Below the pieces are notes generated by a model, which worked only from the letters and a program-made list of their open reading frames with translations, searched no databases and was not told the DNA's origin. A program made the position numbers and the translations under genes. Shown here one piece after another: positions 26,301-41,300 of a DNA stretch of 64,000 nt (position 1 is its first letter; each line of letters opens with the position of its first letter). The stretch lies in assembly GCA_030248195.1 (NCBI GenBank), contig JASAND010020687.1:1-64000 (forward strand). The letters are read 5' to 3'. The DNA is from Trissonchulus latispiculum. Its lineage: Eukaryota > Nematoda > Enoplea > Enoplida > Ironidae.

Positions 26301-29300
26301 TGTCGTAGAGTTTTGCTGATTGGATGTTTGTATTACTCGGGTCGAATTTAGTTTGGACAAAATTGCCGGATTTAACCCTGTATGAACCAAAATTGTTTCT
26401 TCTGTGGTCGTATCCGGTTCGAAAAATCAGAAAAAATGGTTCTTATTGTCTGGTGCCTCAATCCCGGATAAAAATCTCTTTGGCACATTGAATTTTGGAA
26501 CGTTATTGCATTTAGCCGGTATCAAAGTAATCGAATATTGGGCCCATTTCCGGTTAAGATTTCATGGGCTATTATCTCAGTCACGGAAGAAAGCACAGTT
26601 GCCCCAAGTCAAGTTATATAATCCACCAAAATGTCATTTAGACTATGCCTAGCAAGCCTCAACCTTTTGCTTTCATCTCTGCGAAAATTTGTGATGTTTT
26701 TAAAATGGCTCAAAAAGCGATCTTGCATGCGAAACAGATAAGCGTAGAGGATCAGATGGGTGTTCGTTTAAATTTAAAATTAAATTTAAAATTCAAAACG
26801 TGTAACGTTCAATGTTTAATGTGTCATGTTTAATGTTTAATGTGTAACGTTCAATCGACGAAACAACGAAAAAACGTCTACAAAATGTTAACTTTTCAAA
26901 ATTGTCTCACGTTGAAAATGTCTACTTCCCTAGGGTCATATGATTTTGCTTCTGTGCCTGTAATTTTTGAAAAATTGTATTGATTTGTACTAGATTTTAT
27001 AGCTTTGCTAGCCAGCTATAAACAAATTTTATGGCATTGTTGGGGAAACTTCAACTCTTCATGACGTTTCAGAGACAATTAAGGGCAGTTTTGCAAAGCC
27101 GGGCAAAAAAAATTTTCTGCTCCCCTTGGCCTTTACGAATCGCCCTTACGAATCGAAAAAATACAATTTCGTGAAATCGAAAAATTTTGCTGCAGTTAAA
27201 CTGAGTGTAGTCTAAAACATACCCATACCAAATTTGAGCTCATTTTGTCAAGCTTTAGGGAATCTAGGCCTAGGAAATTTCCTGGAAGGATCCGTAAAGT
27301 GTAGTATATAGACGTCTTGAACGTGTGACGCGATTTTCAAAAATTGGACGTTTCGTCAGTAGACGTTTTGTCGTCAGACGTTTCGTCGGTAGAAGTTACG
27401 AACGTTAGACATTTTAAGTTTAGACGTTATGATAGGGAACCGATCAAATATCGTGTCCAGTTTTACAGTTAGAGAAAACAAGCAAACCACACACTTTGGT
27501 ACAAACCGGGCAAAATTTTGTATACGAACTAAATTAGACCCGAGGAATCCACAAATTCAATCGACAAAACTGTATGACAAACCCATCTTGCTGTACAGTT
27601 TTCGTAACCTGGACATTCGGTTAGCGGACATGGACCGGATGTGTCCCAATTTTCGGAAACGTTTTAGGTCAAGTAACAACATACTAGAGTATGAGTTATT
27701 TAGCATTTTTCTTCCAAATCTGAAAGGTTTTTAGTCGATTTAGTATAATTAACCGGATATAGACCGGACATGACGGTCTTAGCGGATTGTCTTCGTCATG
27801 AGGATTCAAAACTATATACCTTATGTTAACTACCGATTTACTGTCCGGTAACTAAACCGGCACTTAGATGGCGAAACGAATGCAGGTTCTATGCTAGCCT
27901 AACCTAGGATGCAACTCGAGCAAAGGAAAGTAAAAGCCCTAACTAAGATGCCCTAGAGAAATAAAAGAGAAGTCATTATATTTACTGGAACTTACGGTTG
28001 ATTTAATAAAGGCAACACATAGGCAATAAATGATATAAAGAATGGGCAACTGGCCCGACCGTCCAATACAGAAGTTACACTAAGACTGATTACATAAGCA
28101 ATTAAGCTAACTTATATAAGCTAAATGGTTGCTGTTTAAGACTGATACGTTGATCATTCACGAAACACACGTAGAGTAATTTGGGGCGGATTAACAGTTA
28201 GTAAAGTAGGTTTTTAACATCATCCCCCTGGAAATAATTTTAGCGCCTAATAAAATTCCAAGATAACGAGAATGCTACCGTAATTCGAGTAAAGAATAAA
28301 AGTAAGTAAAGTCCCATTTCCAACTCCGTATGAGCGGACCTAAACCGAGCAACACCGTGCGGTGCGCCATTCAGATGCCCACATAAGAGTGAAAGAAAGA
28401 ACTTCAAAAGAAAGAAAGATTTGGTAGCTATTGGTAGTCACAATAAAAGTAACCTCGAAAGGTAGGGGTTAGATGTTTCACATTGAACGCAAACTTGATA
28501 GCAATATTAGACTAACTGTAAATCCAATTTAGAAAAACAAAAAGAAACGTAAGTTCAATAAGAAGAAAGATCCCACAATAGAAAAATAACTACCCTTAAG
28601 CCACTATTGAATAAAACCACACAAACACACAAATCAATCACACTTACAAAGTACTTAAACTAGCCAGACAATGCAAGAATTCACTGCTTTACAAGATTAA
28701 AATACGACAAATATTCTATACACAGTCAAAAATACAAATTACCTATACAACGATTTCAATACATCTTATCTTTACAACAGTGAAAAAAGACTATTACGAC
28801 AAAATACTGACAAATAAACAGGTTGATAATGGATCTTATTACATGGCATCAAACTATGCCTTTTACAAGATAAATATAGCTTGCGCTAACAGTAAAAATT
28901 ACTACAGTACAAAGAAAAGAAACAGCTACAGATTCACAGATTCAACAGACATAATGAGCAGAACAGAAACTACCGTATCAGTACAATCCATTCTAACTCA
29001 ACTCTTGGGCCTTGGCATAAATCCCCTTAGCATCAATGAATTGTATTACCGAAATGGTAGTTTAAAAGAAAACAAATTTCAACACAACAAACAATCCAAA
29101 GTAAACCCTAAATAAACCTAACTCAAAGATCCAAAATAAGAAAAGTTCAAGAATTTAGTTTGTCCGAAAGATAGCAAATTTTTAAAGTAACCTAACTCCC
29201 ACAACTAAACCACAAATATGTGGAATATTACTCGAAATTCACTTTCTTTCTGTTCGTAATATTGGAAATTTCCACTCGAATCATAAATGCAAATTAGATT

Positions 29301-32300
29301 TGGCTACAGACCGGCTTTGCCTTTTATTTTTTACAAATACAACAAATATATCAATTTATTTACAGATTCATCCCCTGGTGAAAAAGACGAGTACCTACAA
29401 GTAACAAAGAAAACAGCACATATTTCCTGACAAAGCCAAAAATAATTCCAAAAACTATACAAAATCTAAACTAACTACACAAAGAAAGATAGACAGAAAA
29501 GAGAAAATATCCACGTACTAACTACAGACAAAAAATAAAGCACAAAATTTAAAGACAAAGTAAATTAAAGACTATTATCAATGGCAGTTAAACAGTTCGT
29601 AAAGATGACGGCTGATGTAAGGCCTTGAGATTGAGCATGAAAGCACCGTTGGGAGGAATGTACTCGGGATGGAATATAGCTGCATAGCTGAAATAGATAA
29701 AGCATTCACAACCATAAAATACTCGTAATCAAACTAACAGATTCAAAGCTTTTTAAGAATAGAGTTGATAGAAAAGAGAAAAGATAGAGATAGAAAAGAG
29801 AAAAGAAAAGAATTTCTAAGGTTTTACAAAATCACGTTTTTACAAATGACTAAAGCTTCACTAAAAAAACTACTTAGTTACACCAAACACATAAATACAT
29901 CGTGAGTACCCTTTTTGTCCGAGCTTTTAAAACTAAAGTCAAGATAGAAATGAAAAGAAAAGATACAAAAGATAAAGTATTTATACACCTGTTATGGCTT
30001 GAGATGAATTAGGTGTGAATATAAAGATAAAGAATAAAAATACTGCTCTAAGCTACTGCTAAAATACAAAGCAATTATAGAATACAACGAAAAATACAAA
30101 AGTTACAAAAACACAACATAATTAAGAATAAAGAAGCTTTATAACTAATTAACTAGAAAATCAAAATTCAAAATTCAAAAATGCCAAATTAGCTTGCCGA
30201 ATTAAGTAGCAAATACAAAACAAAAAACAAAAACCTAGCTACTAAACACATATACATAGACGCTGGCATCTTATTTTTATTGGCCCTTTTAACATATATA
30301 GGACTCGTTTTGCCTCTTTTGAGATGCCTTAATTTTCTCTGCGTCATATGTACAGCATCAATCTTTTTGGGCTTTTTGCTGTATATGCATATTAATACTG
30401 TGATCAACAAATACAAAATACAAAATACAAAAATTCAAAATAATGAAGCAGTATAACAAAATGCAATATTAGCAAAAATCGAATAACAGTAACTCTGATT
30501 AGCAAACAAAATTCCAGATTGACTAACAGTACAAAAGGTGACTTCGCGTAATCCGTACGCACCAAAATACTAAGCTTGACTAATAATAAACCGTGACTAT
30601 GCACTATCCGTACTATCAAAAATACTAGCAAAATGACTATAGCAAGCTAATTCTAAATTAGTACCATAAATTCGTCCTTGAAACAACATAATGAGGCGTT
30701 TTAGAAATGCACGTATAAAATAAGCCTCTGAAGATCTTCTTCTTCTTCAATACAACAACAACAACAAATTAATAAAGAAATTGCTTGCTTTTTAAGATGA
30801 CTTCTAATACTTCAAGTTAGTAAACTAGCAAAACAACTGCTTTAGTAAAAAAATTCCACAAAAGTAAGCTTTCAAGTAATTCAGATTAATGATTAGTAAA
30901 AATTCAACCAAAAGTAGTACGAAAAGTAAAAAAAGTGAAAAACAAAATACAAGCGATACACGCTACCAGACGACAGCACTAGTCCTATGTTTATACGACT
31001 AGGAGCATTGTGGGTAGCTACGTACTATGTGAAGGAAATCTTGCACTTAGCACGCAAAAAATAACGATATACAACCCGACGACCGTAAAGAATACGCTTT
31101 TATACGTACATCTAGTATATACGTATATCTAATATCATGATCTAACTGCAGAGAAGGCGATGACAAAGCTCGTGGCTGAGAAGTAATAATCACATTTGAT
31201 TTTTCCAAAGCAAGTCCATTTTCCATATACGTATTTTGCTTCAGCTTATCATAAGTGCTTTTTCCATATCTTCAGCACTTGAATTGCCCTTTACTTCATC
31301 AAATAAAAAATCCAAACCATAATTATAATTCTTTGGGGCAATAGTCAATGCAGTTCCCATAAAAGCTGAATTATCACTCATTGAACCACTATTCTCAAGA
31401 GCTTTGTTAGATTCCACTTTGCTTCTCCATTCTCAAACTGTTCAAAAGAATCTTCACTTGAAGGCAGTACGTAAACTTCCATAGTTAAATGTCTTCCAGG
31501 GAAATCAGGATCAGGGACACGTATCCAGTTTGTCTTCAAATCTTGCTCATCTTTGAGACTTCCATTCCGTCCAGGCTTTGCATCTGTCGGCTGGTCACGT
31601 AATACAGAATCCAAGGGTTCATCAGCAATGGAAGGGGCAATACTTGTTCCAATGAAATCCATGCAAGGGTCATAGTGTTCCAAGCCTTTCACAGCACAAG
31701 ATATGCCATCATTGAGATCATTATATCCTGAAGAAGTCGCTTCATAACTCGTGTCCAACTGATCACACTCTAATGAACAAACGGTCGAATTTGAACCAGT
31801 CAACACCTGGGACCTTGAACACGAAAAATTATGGTCTTGGCAATTTCTGCCCAGACTATCTGTCTGCTTCGAAATACCGTAGGACTTATCAAAATTATTC
31901 GAAGAAAACCCGTTCAAACAAGTGGATTTTACGTTTAGAGAGGTGTGACCTGTTTTGGGGGGTCAAAAACGTACACTTTCCAAAATTTCGACCACAAGAA
32001 GCAAAATTCGAGGGATAAGAACGTGAAATTCTGTTCCAGCGCATCGTGCTTGGCCTAAAACTACTGTTCATTTGACTCTGAGGGACCAATTTTGCAAATC
32101 GACCAGAAATATTTTGAGATTTGGGCCAAATGGCACTATGGCCATATTGAAAAACGTTTTGGCCTGTAAAAAATCTTGGAGAAACAAATCTAGGAAACCA
32201 ATATCGGTTATAGTAGCAGTTCATAGGGCTACTCCTCATTGCGCTATTCGTTTGGTTCTGCCACCCCGAAAAATTTTTTCGCCCGAAAAATCTGGACGTA

Positions 32301-35300
32301 CATCAAAGGTTCGAAAACGACCATTTTTCGAAAGATTTTTCGACCTAGGAAAAGAAGTCTGAGGGTTAGGACGAAAAGAATTCTGGTTTCTGGTGTAGTT
32401 CTCTTGGCCACAACTAGGAATAACATTGAATTCGTTTCTGTACGTAGAACTTGAATTTCGACTGGAAAAAGTTCGAAATTGGGGATATGCGGGGGGGCGA
32501 AATTGTCACTATAGCGAATTCCATAATTTATGCTTCTCAAATGGTCTGAATTCGTGTTTGGAAAACAGAACAAACCACACGAAAAACATCTGATGGGTGG
32601 GGGTACGTATATACTAAGCAAACTTGGCGGAGAAAAACCATTTCTGGAACTACGTACTTATGTCAGCGAAATCGAAAAATTGGACGAAAAATTCGTAGTT
32701 CTCGGTGAAAACGCAAAATCGTCATAGCGTGAACTTCTCGAAAAATTGCGCGGATGGGCATGAAAAGAAAATGGGATCGAAAATTATACATACGTATGGG
32801 ACACGTAGCCATTAAATGGCCAACTTTGTGACAGAAAAAACACCGACGAAACTGACTCATGTGAAAATTCTTTTGCCAAAAAAATGACTCTAGATCTGCC
32901 CATTCCCAAATTTCAGTGGCATATTATTGAGAAAAACACAAGCAATTCCAAAACACAGTTCGAAAACAATGACATTGGTAAGAGGGTAAGGGGGTAAGAG
33001 GGGCGCACCTACAAAAACCCGAAACTGTTTAGAGTTATGTACGTATGTTTAGTAAGCGTTGTGTTACAAAACGGATTCAAAAACAAATTGTACGTATACC
33101 AGCGCAAGGCTACAAAAATACTACTTTTCAAAAGAAAAAAATTACAATTGCGCCCAAAAATAGCAAAATTTGCTCAAAAACAAGAAAGTGAAAATTGTCG
33201 ATGAAACAACTGGGGAGGAGGCACGTTTCTTTCCCAAAATGGGCATAATTACACGAAAGGAGCATATATAGTGCATATGCGACCTTCTGTTTGCTTAAAA
33301 TCGGTCAAAACTAACAGTTTTCTAAAGTACGTATGTTTCCAAATGTCAAAATTTCGTCAAAAATTCGTCTAGAAATGCATTTTTTCCACGAAAACGAGAC
33401 CTACATAATATGCGTCTGCTCGGAAATTAATGCTTACGCGCACACAAAACAGAATCTCGCCTCAAATCAACCCAATAATACAAGAAAACTCAAATATTCG
33501 TTGAAAATAACACACTTTTTGCCTCAATCGGCCTTATATACGTATACAAAAAAATTGCAAAATCGTCAGCAAAATTGCTTCAAACGCAAAAATAAACGTT
33601 CCTGATTAAATCACAAGTAGGGGGGGGGGTTGGGAATATTGTTATGAAGGACATTTGCGTTGATAATTGAATAATTTTCAACAAAATATGTCCCGAAATT
33701 GGTAATTAGGGGGGTGAGGGGGGTACAAAATTAAGTCAAAATGACGTTTTTGAGGCGAAAATCAGTCGAAAATCCTCCTAGAACGACGCTTTGCGCCTAC
33801 GACGGTCGTTATTTGAAGCAATTTGGCCTAAAAATCGTTCAAAAATCGATTTTTGGGTCGATTAGGGGGTTTCGAAATTTTATCTTAAAATTTCCGAAAC
33901 TTCGAAATTTTGGCGATTATGGGTCCCCAAAAATTATACGACGCTTGGGAGGTTCCCAGAAGAAGTATTCAACCAAAACTTTGCCAAAATTCGACGAAAT
34001 TTGACCTTGGGGGGGTTTGGTGGGGGGTCAAAATTTTGCCCAAAAAGTGCCTAAAATTGCAAAATTCTAGCAATTACGGGTCCCCAAAAATTATACAACC
34101 CTTGGGGCGTACCCACAAATTTTTAGGCAAAACTAAAATTTGACGAACTTAGCCTTTGGGGGGTACAAAAATTTACCAAAATTTGGCAATTTTTGCAAAA
34201 ATTTTGCAAATAATGCTCCAAGATCAGCTTCTGTTGCTTTCCCCTGTGTCAATGTTTCTCAGTATCGAGAAAGTTCGGCACAAAGGTTGTGGAAAAACCC
34301 ACGAAAAATTTTCCTAACTACAAAAATTTTCAAAAATTTTCTTGGGGGGTTGGTTGGGATCCTACCTTAAATCTACCTAAAATTTACTGCAAAATAGGTT
34401 ATTGGGCTGCCCCAATAACGCAGTATCAGTTTCTAAGCCGTCCCCCAACTCAGAACTTCGGGGGGGGGTGGGGGTAGGGGTACCACAAGTCCCCCAACGG
34501 ACTTTCCCGACTTTCCAAATTTTCCATTTTTCAGAGTTGCACCCTCCACAATAGGAGAATTTAAAAGTCTTCAAACTTAAAGAAAAAGCGTTTTAAAAGA
34601 TTCTCCTAATTTTTGCGATTCTAAAAGTATAAACCTTTTTCAATAAATCGCAAAATTAAGTTCAAAAATCGTTTTTGAAAAATCACGAAATTTGGAACTT
34701 TTTCAATTTAGCAAACCGGACAGTGGTCCTGTCACGGTCGCCAAATGTTAACTACAGGTTTACTGTCCGGTAACTAAACCGGCACTTAGATGGCGAAACG
34801 AATGCAGGTTCTATGCTAGCCTAACCTAGGGAGCAACTCGAGCAAAGAAAAGTAAAAGCCCTAACTAAGATGCCCTAGAGAAATAAAAGAGAAGTCATTA
34901 TATTTACTGGAACTTACGGTTGATTTAATAAAGGCAACACATAGGCAATAAATGATATAAAGAATGGGCAACTGGCCCGACCGTCCAATACAAAAGTTAC
35001 ACTAAGACTGATTACATAAGCAATTAAGCTAACTTATATAAGCTAAATGGTTGCTGTTTAAGACTGATACGTTGATCATTCACGAAACACAAGTAGAGTA
35101 ATTTGGGGCGGATTAACAGTTAGTAAAGTAGGTATTTAACAATATAGGCTAACTTCAAATGTAAACTAAGGACAGGCGTTCACGGTTCGGTTCCTAGTGG
35201 TGCTGTAGTGACATCCTTCTTTCTTTCGTTTATTATCTTGTATTATCCTAGACATTTACGTCAGACTTTCGGAAAGTTGGATCATTTAGGTGAAGTATTC

Positions 35301-38300
35301 CCAATATAAGTTTAGTAAATCCAGCAATTTATTTCTAGCTATTGCAACAACATTATAGCTTGAGGCATATGGAAAAGTTAGGGGATCTTACAACAGTATA
35401 TAAAGAACAAACAAATTATTGGTCATAACGCTAACCGAACCGCGTCTAGATTGCATCCAGGACGTTGCATCAGGCGACTGCTTACTCCTACAGATAAATC
35501 ATTGAGTTTTACATTTATAAATTTTATTCTAAAATTGGTAAAGGATCTACCCAAAACCATAGAAACAGAAGTCAAATTTTGATAAAGTCCTGAGCCTAAG
35601 AAATCATGCTTAATCATTCCACCAACTCCTGTTTTAAGGTGCTGGTTCGGGTTCGTGTATTTTTGGGCTTTAAAAGCGCAATTGTCGTTGAAATTCATTC
35701 AAATTTGCTACAATTACATCATTTAGCCTGGAAAAGATTTTAGAAAAGTCGCGGTGTGAGAATTTGAGTTTTGGAGAAATTTGCTTTAATCCACCATAAC
35801 TTGCACTGTGGCCACCCTACACGGACGAACTTATAATCAATCGAATCCTCTGGCCAAGACCTACAACTTTGCTTGCTTACAACAGCGAAAGTTGATTTTC
35901 GAGGTCCAAAACTGACCATTTTTCGAAAACTCAAATATTGCAATGTTTTAACAGCCTTGGTCCGTCGGTCAAGTATTGTCCATATTTGTAGTCCCAAAGC
36001 ACATGTTATGCCCAACGGAGAGCTCTTTGCGTCATCTCTGCCTACGCACAGCAACGAAAATATGAAATTTTGAAAATCGCAACTTGAACACGGATTTCTC
36101 TCAACTCATGCAACCAATTAGAAGACGGCTTTATACACGCATTTTTGGGACAATTGTCGAGGGCTATTTTCATAGTTTCGCGTTTTGTCTTTCCGTTCGA
36201 GAGAAATAAGTGTCCAAACTTGAAAATTTTGACAAAAATCAGACAAAATGTACATTTTTCTCAAAATCTTGAGCTTACCTGATCACTAAAAGACTTCAGA
36301 AAAAATAGCCCTCGGGAAGATGTTTCTTTTGAAGAATAGCTGGTCGCATTTCTTTAGCTTTCCCACGCTTCGAGAAATCCATGTTGAATGGTATTCTTGT
36401 TGTCGCATGTTCAAGTCGAAGAGTTGAAATGAGACAGATATACCCTACCTAGCTGTAACAAGCGCATTCTAAGCTTTAAAATGATATAAAAATTATCGTT
36501 GAATTCCAAGAATTGAGCAAATTACAGTCTTTCAAAATTTGCAGCAAATACCTGAACCAGCACCTTAAAGTATGAGTATATTTTGGATGAAGTTCATTTT
36601 GTTCAAATGGATGACAAACTTACGACTACTTTTGAACGGAGAATGGAAACCCGTTGTCAGTGAAACAAAACTGATGAAGTGTGATAGAACGTTTATAATT
36701 GTAACTCTTTCCTTTAGTTACTGCTCATTTATTACGACAAATGTTGTCCGTACAGATAAAACTCCAACGAACCAATGGCTCAATTGACAACTGTGCTATA
36801 TGTGCAACGCCACACACTTTGCTCACAATATGGACTAAGTTGGCTAAGTTTACGTCATTATAAGTTGCCTAATTAAACAATGGTGATAACAAAACCAAAT
36901 GGCAAACTACAGATAGATAATAGAAAGCTTTTCAGGAAACTTAGATAGCTTTTCAGGCCTATAAATATAGGTCATTTCTTAACTAAACGTGAGCTAGCAC
37001 ACTAACCGTAAAAACAAAGCCCTCGAAACTTAGCCACAGTTTCCCCCTATTGAAGCCTAAAAACTGGTAAAAACCTGGGGTAGGGTAGGGGCTGCCAATT
37101 TTATTAGATCGAAACGGCACACGGTCACCTTAACCTTTTGCCAAAAATAAGGGTTATTTCTTAACAAAAAGTTTGCTAGCACACAAACCAGAAAACCTAA
37201 GCCTTCGAAACTTACAGACAGTTTGCCCCTAATAGAGCCTAATATTTGGTAAAAAGCTGGGGTAGGCTAGGGGCTGTCAATTTTATTAGATCGAAAACGG
37301 CGCATGGTCACATCGCAACTTTTTGCCAAATTTCAAACTTTGAGCTGTTATAGCTGAAGAAGGAAGCAACGCTCGAAAGCCGGACTACTTTTAATATTTA
37401 CTTTTTCTATCTATTTAAGGGGGGGGGGGCTACGAATTTCACTAAAAGTTCGATGTTGGAAAAGCTAGCTAGTCTTTTGCCACATAACAGTATTAGGTTT
37501 AGTGTAAAATAATTTAAAATTTGAAAGAATTCCATTCAGCGTAGCGTCCTGTGGAGCCATCAGAAGGTGGTGGGTGTTGTCGGTCCAAAGCTCGACATGG
37601 CACGTACACAAACTTCGCATCACCCTGATCGCTATGCGCAAGGTACGGTTTACGGTTCCCAAATTTTCCAGAAATAGTTCTAACATATAGTTCTTTAATA
37701 TCGTGTAAAATAATCTCTAGACCATTGTATTCTTTTCTGTGCGATACAATCAAAGTGCGAAAAACTAGGTGTTGTAGGTCTATATGGGTGGAGGTTAACT
37801 AGCGTCTAATGCGCTGTGGTTTACCAACTGAACCCAACTTTGCTCCAATTACTACTCTATGTATCTGTCTTAACTTGTGTGCAAATGACGTGATGTCGTT
37901 AATCCCTGCGTTCGCAGTGCTAGATTACATTATCGATATTGTTGCTGTTATTTGGTGCCATTTCGAATACGTTAGTCAATTACTCCAAAGTACTGTGGCA
38001 GAATCGGCTGAAACTCTGCGCATTACAGGCCAGTGAGTATACCAAGATGTGCAGAAAACAAGGCAACTAAACCTCACTTCAATGTTTAGAAATGCTAGAT
38101 TGATTTCTCGAAGTATGGATGGCGATCGCTCCAAAAAGCTCTAAGATAGCTGAAAGCGCATACTGAACGGAGGAAGCATCACATCGAAAAACGGATTTAA
38201 TATTCGGATTCAGCAGGTCAAATAACCCCTATAAGCACCTTTTCGGCAAAATCGGAGACAAAAACTTACTGCGCTTAGATAGCTTTTCAGGCCTAAAAAT

Positions 38301-41300
38301 AAGGGTTATCTCTTAACAAAAAGTTTGCTAGCACACTAACCAAAAACCAAAGCCCTCTAAACTTACAGACAGATTGCCCCTATTAGAGCCTAATATTTGG
38401 TAAAAGGCTGGGGTAGGCTAGGGGCTGTGAATTTTGTTAGATCGAAAACGGCGCACGGTCACATGGCAACTTTTTGCCAAATTTCAAACTTTGGGCTGTT
38501 ATATATAGCTGAAGAAGGAAGCAACGCTCGAAAGCCGAAACACTGTTAATATTTAGCACTAGTAACAATTAACATTTGTGGCTGAAAGTTTCAGAATTGG
38601 TCAAACCGTTAATCCATCAGAGCTGAAAAAACCTTTTCGAAAAATCCCATTTTTCGCACCAAAATTTGTACTTTGGCGTCCTGCCAAAAACAGTGTAGGT
38701 GAAATATATTATTGCCACCCTAAACTTTTTTACTTTGATATGTTGGCTAACGTTGGGGGGGAGTAGCTCTCTCCGACGATGTCGTGCCAACCCGTTCGTA
38801 GCCCCCACCCTTCCAAGCTAAGTTTTATAAGTTTAATCCAATTAATCTTGATGTGATCCTAAACCAGGTGATTTTAGTTTAACATTATTAAATTTACTTA
38901 ATAAACTCATCTTTACACATTCCATTGCAAAAAATTATAAATTTCATTTCGACAATATAAATTTCAATTCGGCTGATTACCTCAGTAAATATTCTTTTAG
39001 ATATAATACTATGATTTATAAATTGATATTTATAATTTGTTTTGATAATAAATGTGAGATGATTTGACAATGGTTTTGTGCAATGTGTCTAGGAACTTGG
39101 CGAAGTGTCTACCCCACATTAGACCAGGGTATTTTTTAGGGATTTTTTTCCGGGGGGGGGGGCTTCCCGGGGAAGGCCCGGGCCCGGGGGGGGAAGAAAT
39201 TTTCGGGGGGGGGAGGATTTTTTGCAAAAATGAGCCAAAAATGGTATTTTTTGGCGTATTTTACATAGTGAAACGCAAAAAGTTCTCAAAAATGCCAGGA
39301 TTTAAGCTAAAAATAGCTATTTTTACGAAAAACTCTCCGGCGAAGCCGGAAAATGTTTGAAAATTGGCCTATCTTTGGCAAAACTTTGGGCCTCCAAAAA
39401 ATCCCGGGGGGGGGAAGCAAAAATCCCGGGAGGGGGCGATTTCGGGGGGGGAAGGCATTTTCGGGGGGGGGGAAGGTCAATTTCGGGGGGGGGCCCGCAC
39501 CCCCGCCCTGTAAAAAATACCCTGCATTAGACACATGCAGAAAATTTCATTGATCATGAAGTAAGACTTCAATTAATTTATTTGTTGACTGAATTTAACT
39601 TCCAACTTTCGAAAATTCCAAATTTCGTGACATTTTGTTTACTTGAATACTCAGTACCTTGAAACATTCTCAAGTCCATTACACTTTAGTAGTTTCTACT
39701 GGAACAGCTCCAGTAGCTCAGAAATACTAAAGACTTTAGTAGATTTGACTGGATGGTGGAGTAATAAGTACTGGAGGTAGTCCAGTAATAAGTACTAGAA
39801 ACGTCTTACCGTATTCTCGCGCTTAAGGGAACACCCACTTAAGAGAAGATGTTCTCTTAAGTGAACGTGTTCTCTTAAGTGAAATCGGGAAAATACAGAG
39901 CCACAAATAGAGAAACTGCTGTTGAACGTTAAAATTCTTGAGATTTGACCCATTGATGGTAAATCTTTAGTTGATTCCAAGAAAAAGGAGTCATGTATAC
40001 CATAAAAATGACCACAATAATTATAGAAAATAAATAAGTAAAGCCGATGATTGCTTTTTAGCGGTACTGTACATTCACTTAAGGTGCTGGTATCCTTTTG
40101 TGCAGTACTTTTGTGGTCATTTTTCGAAACGCTATAACTTTTGCAATTTCGGGAGTTGGAAAGAGCTTTATACATCGTTTTGAAGCTTATAATCTGTACA
40201 TTAACATGAGCTTACGAAACTAGCAAAACTAGCAAAAAATAGCAAAAATTTTCTCACATGCTGACATCTGACAGGCGGAATATTGATCAAAAATTTTTGA
40301 ACACCGATTTGTCAAAACTGTAGAATCGGCCAAAATTTCTTCTTGTGCCATGATATGAAGGACATGTGGGCCGAGGGACATTTTTTTGGATTTGGCTCAA
40401 CAAGTCTCAGTACTCCAGAAAATCCGACAAATGTGCGATGACACGAAATTTCGCAACTTTCTATTCGGTTTTCTCACAACTGGAGATGTTTTAGCTCAAA
40501 CCAAGAAAAATGTCCCTCCGCAATAGGGCGAATTTTCATTCAGCCGAAAATCACGCGAATCCATTGCGTAGTTTTTGAGAAATCAATGTTCAAAACAAAA
40601 TAATCGCAATTTTGCCAAAATGGTTTTTCGGCGAACTCTCTAGCTTAAAGCAACGAACTCCAGCGAATAGGTATTGGTAAAATGCGCAATTGGACGGTGT
40701 ATCGATTGAGTATAAATAAGCCGATGCTGTCTGTAAGCTTTGGCAGTAATTTTGAAAAAAACTGATTTCTTCAAAAATGGCCATTTTTTGACCCCAAAAA
40801 TGGTTTTTGGCTTATACTGCCTTAACCACTAGAGGTAGCGCAAAAGTTGTAAAAGCAAAAATGTTCATTTTGATGCCCTCTTTCTAGCCACAACAACCAA
40901 TCCGGTGTAGCGACCATATACTGAGAGAATAAGGGCAAAAACCAAAACTTTCTTATCTTTACACCTAAAAATCCGGGACTGGTCCCAGAATGTTAAAGAG
41001 CACGAAAATAATGTATTTGGAAAGTTTCATCCACTTTCATGAAGAATTGAAGCTTGTAGGGTCGAATTTACACAAAGCGATACCAGCACCTTAAGGGAAC
41101 ATGTTCTCTTAAGTGAGTGTGTTCTCTTAAGGTGGTGGTATCCTTTTGTGCAGTGCTTTTGTGGTGATTTTTTGAAACGCTGTAACTTTCGCAATTTTGG
41201 GAGTTGCAAAGAGCTTTATACATCGTTTTAAAGCTTATTATCTGTACATTCACATTGAGCTTACAGAACTGGCAAAATTAGCAAAATAACAGCAGAAGTT

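Larger units (their letters stand above)
27824..35141 (-). mobile_element. LTR retrotransposon, 396-bp LTRs, minus orientation, pol not visible
   Basis: Two LTRs of exactly 396 bp each (27824-28219 and 34746-35141) start TGTTAAC and end TTTAACA and are nearly identical. In minus orientation the 5' LTR is the right one. It is followed by a primer site, TGGCGACCGTGACAGGA (34726-34743 region), complementary to the 3' end of tRNA-Arg. The 3' LTR is preceded by a polypurine tract AGGGGGATGA (28220-28229). A Gag-type zinc knuckle lies at 32801-32842. No protease, reverse transcriptase or integrase motif is recognised in the internal 6.5 kb, which is A-rich and has many G runs. The flanking 5-mers (CCTTA and ATATA) do not match. 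BEL/Pao or Gypsy affinity is possible but not shown. Confidence 0.85.

Noticed and set aside
27819..35146. 5-bp target duplication of the LTR element
   Set aside because: Flanks CCTTA and ATATA do not match. The nearby ATATA in both flanks is not adjacent to the left LTR, so no duplication is claimed.
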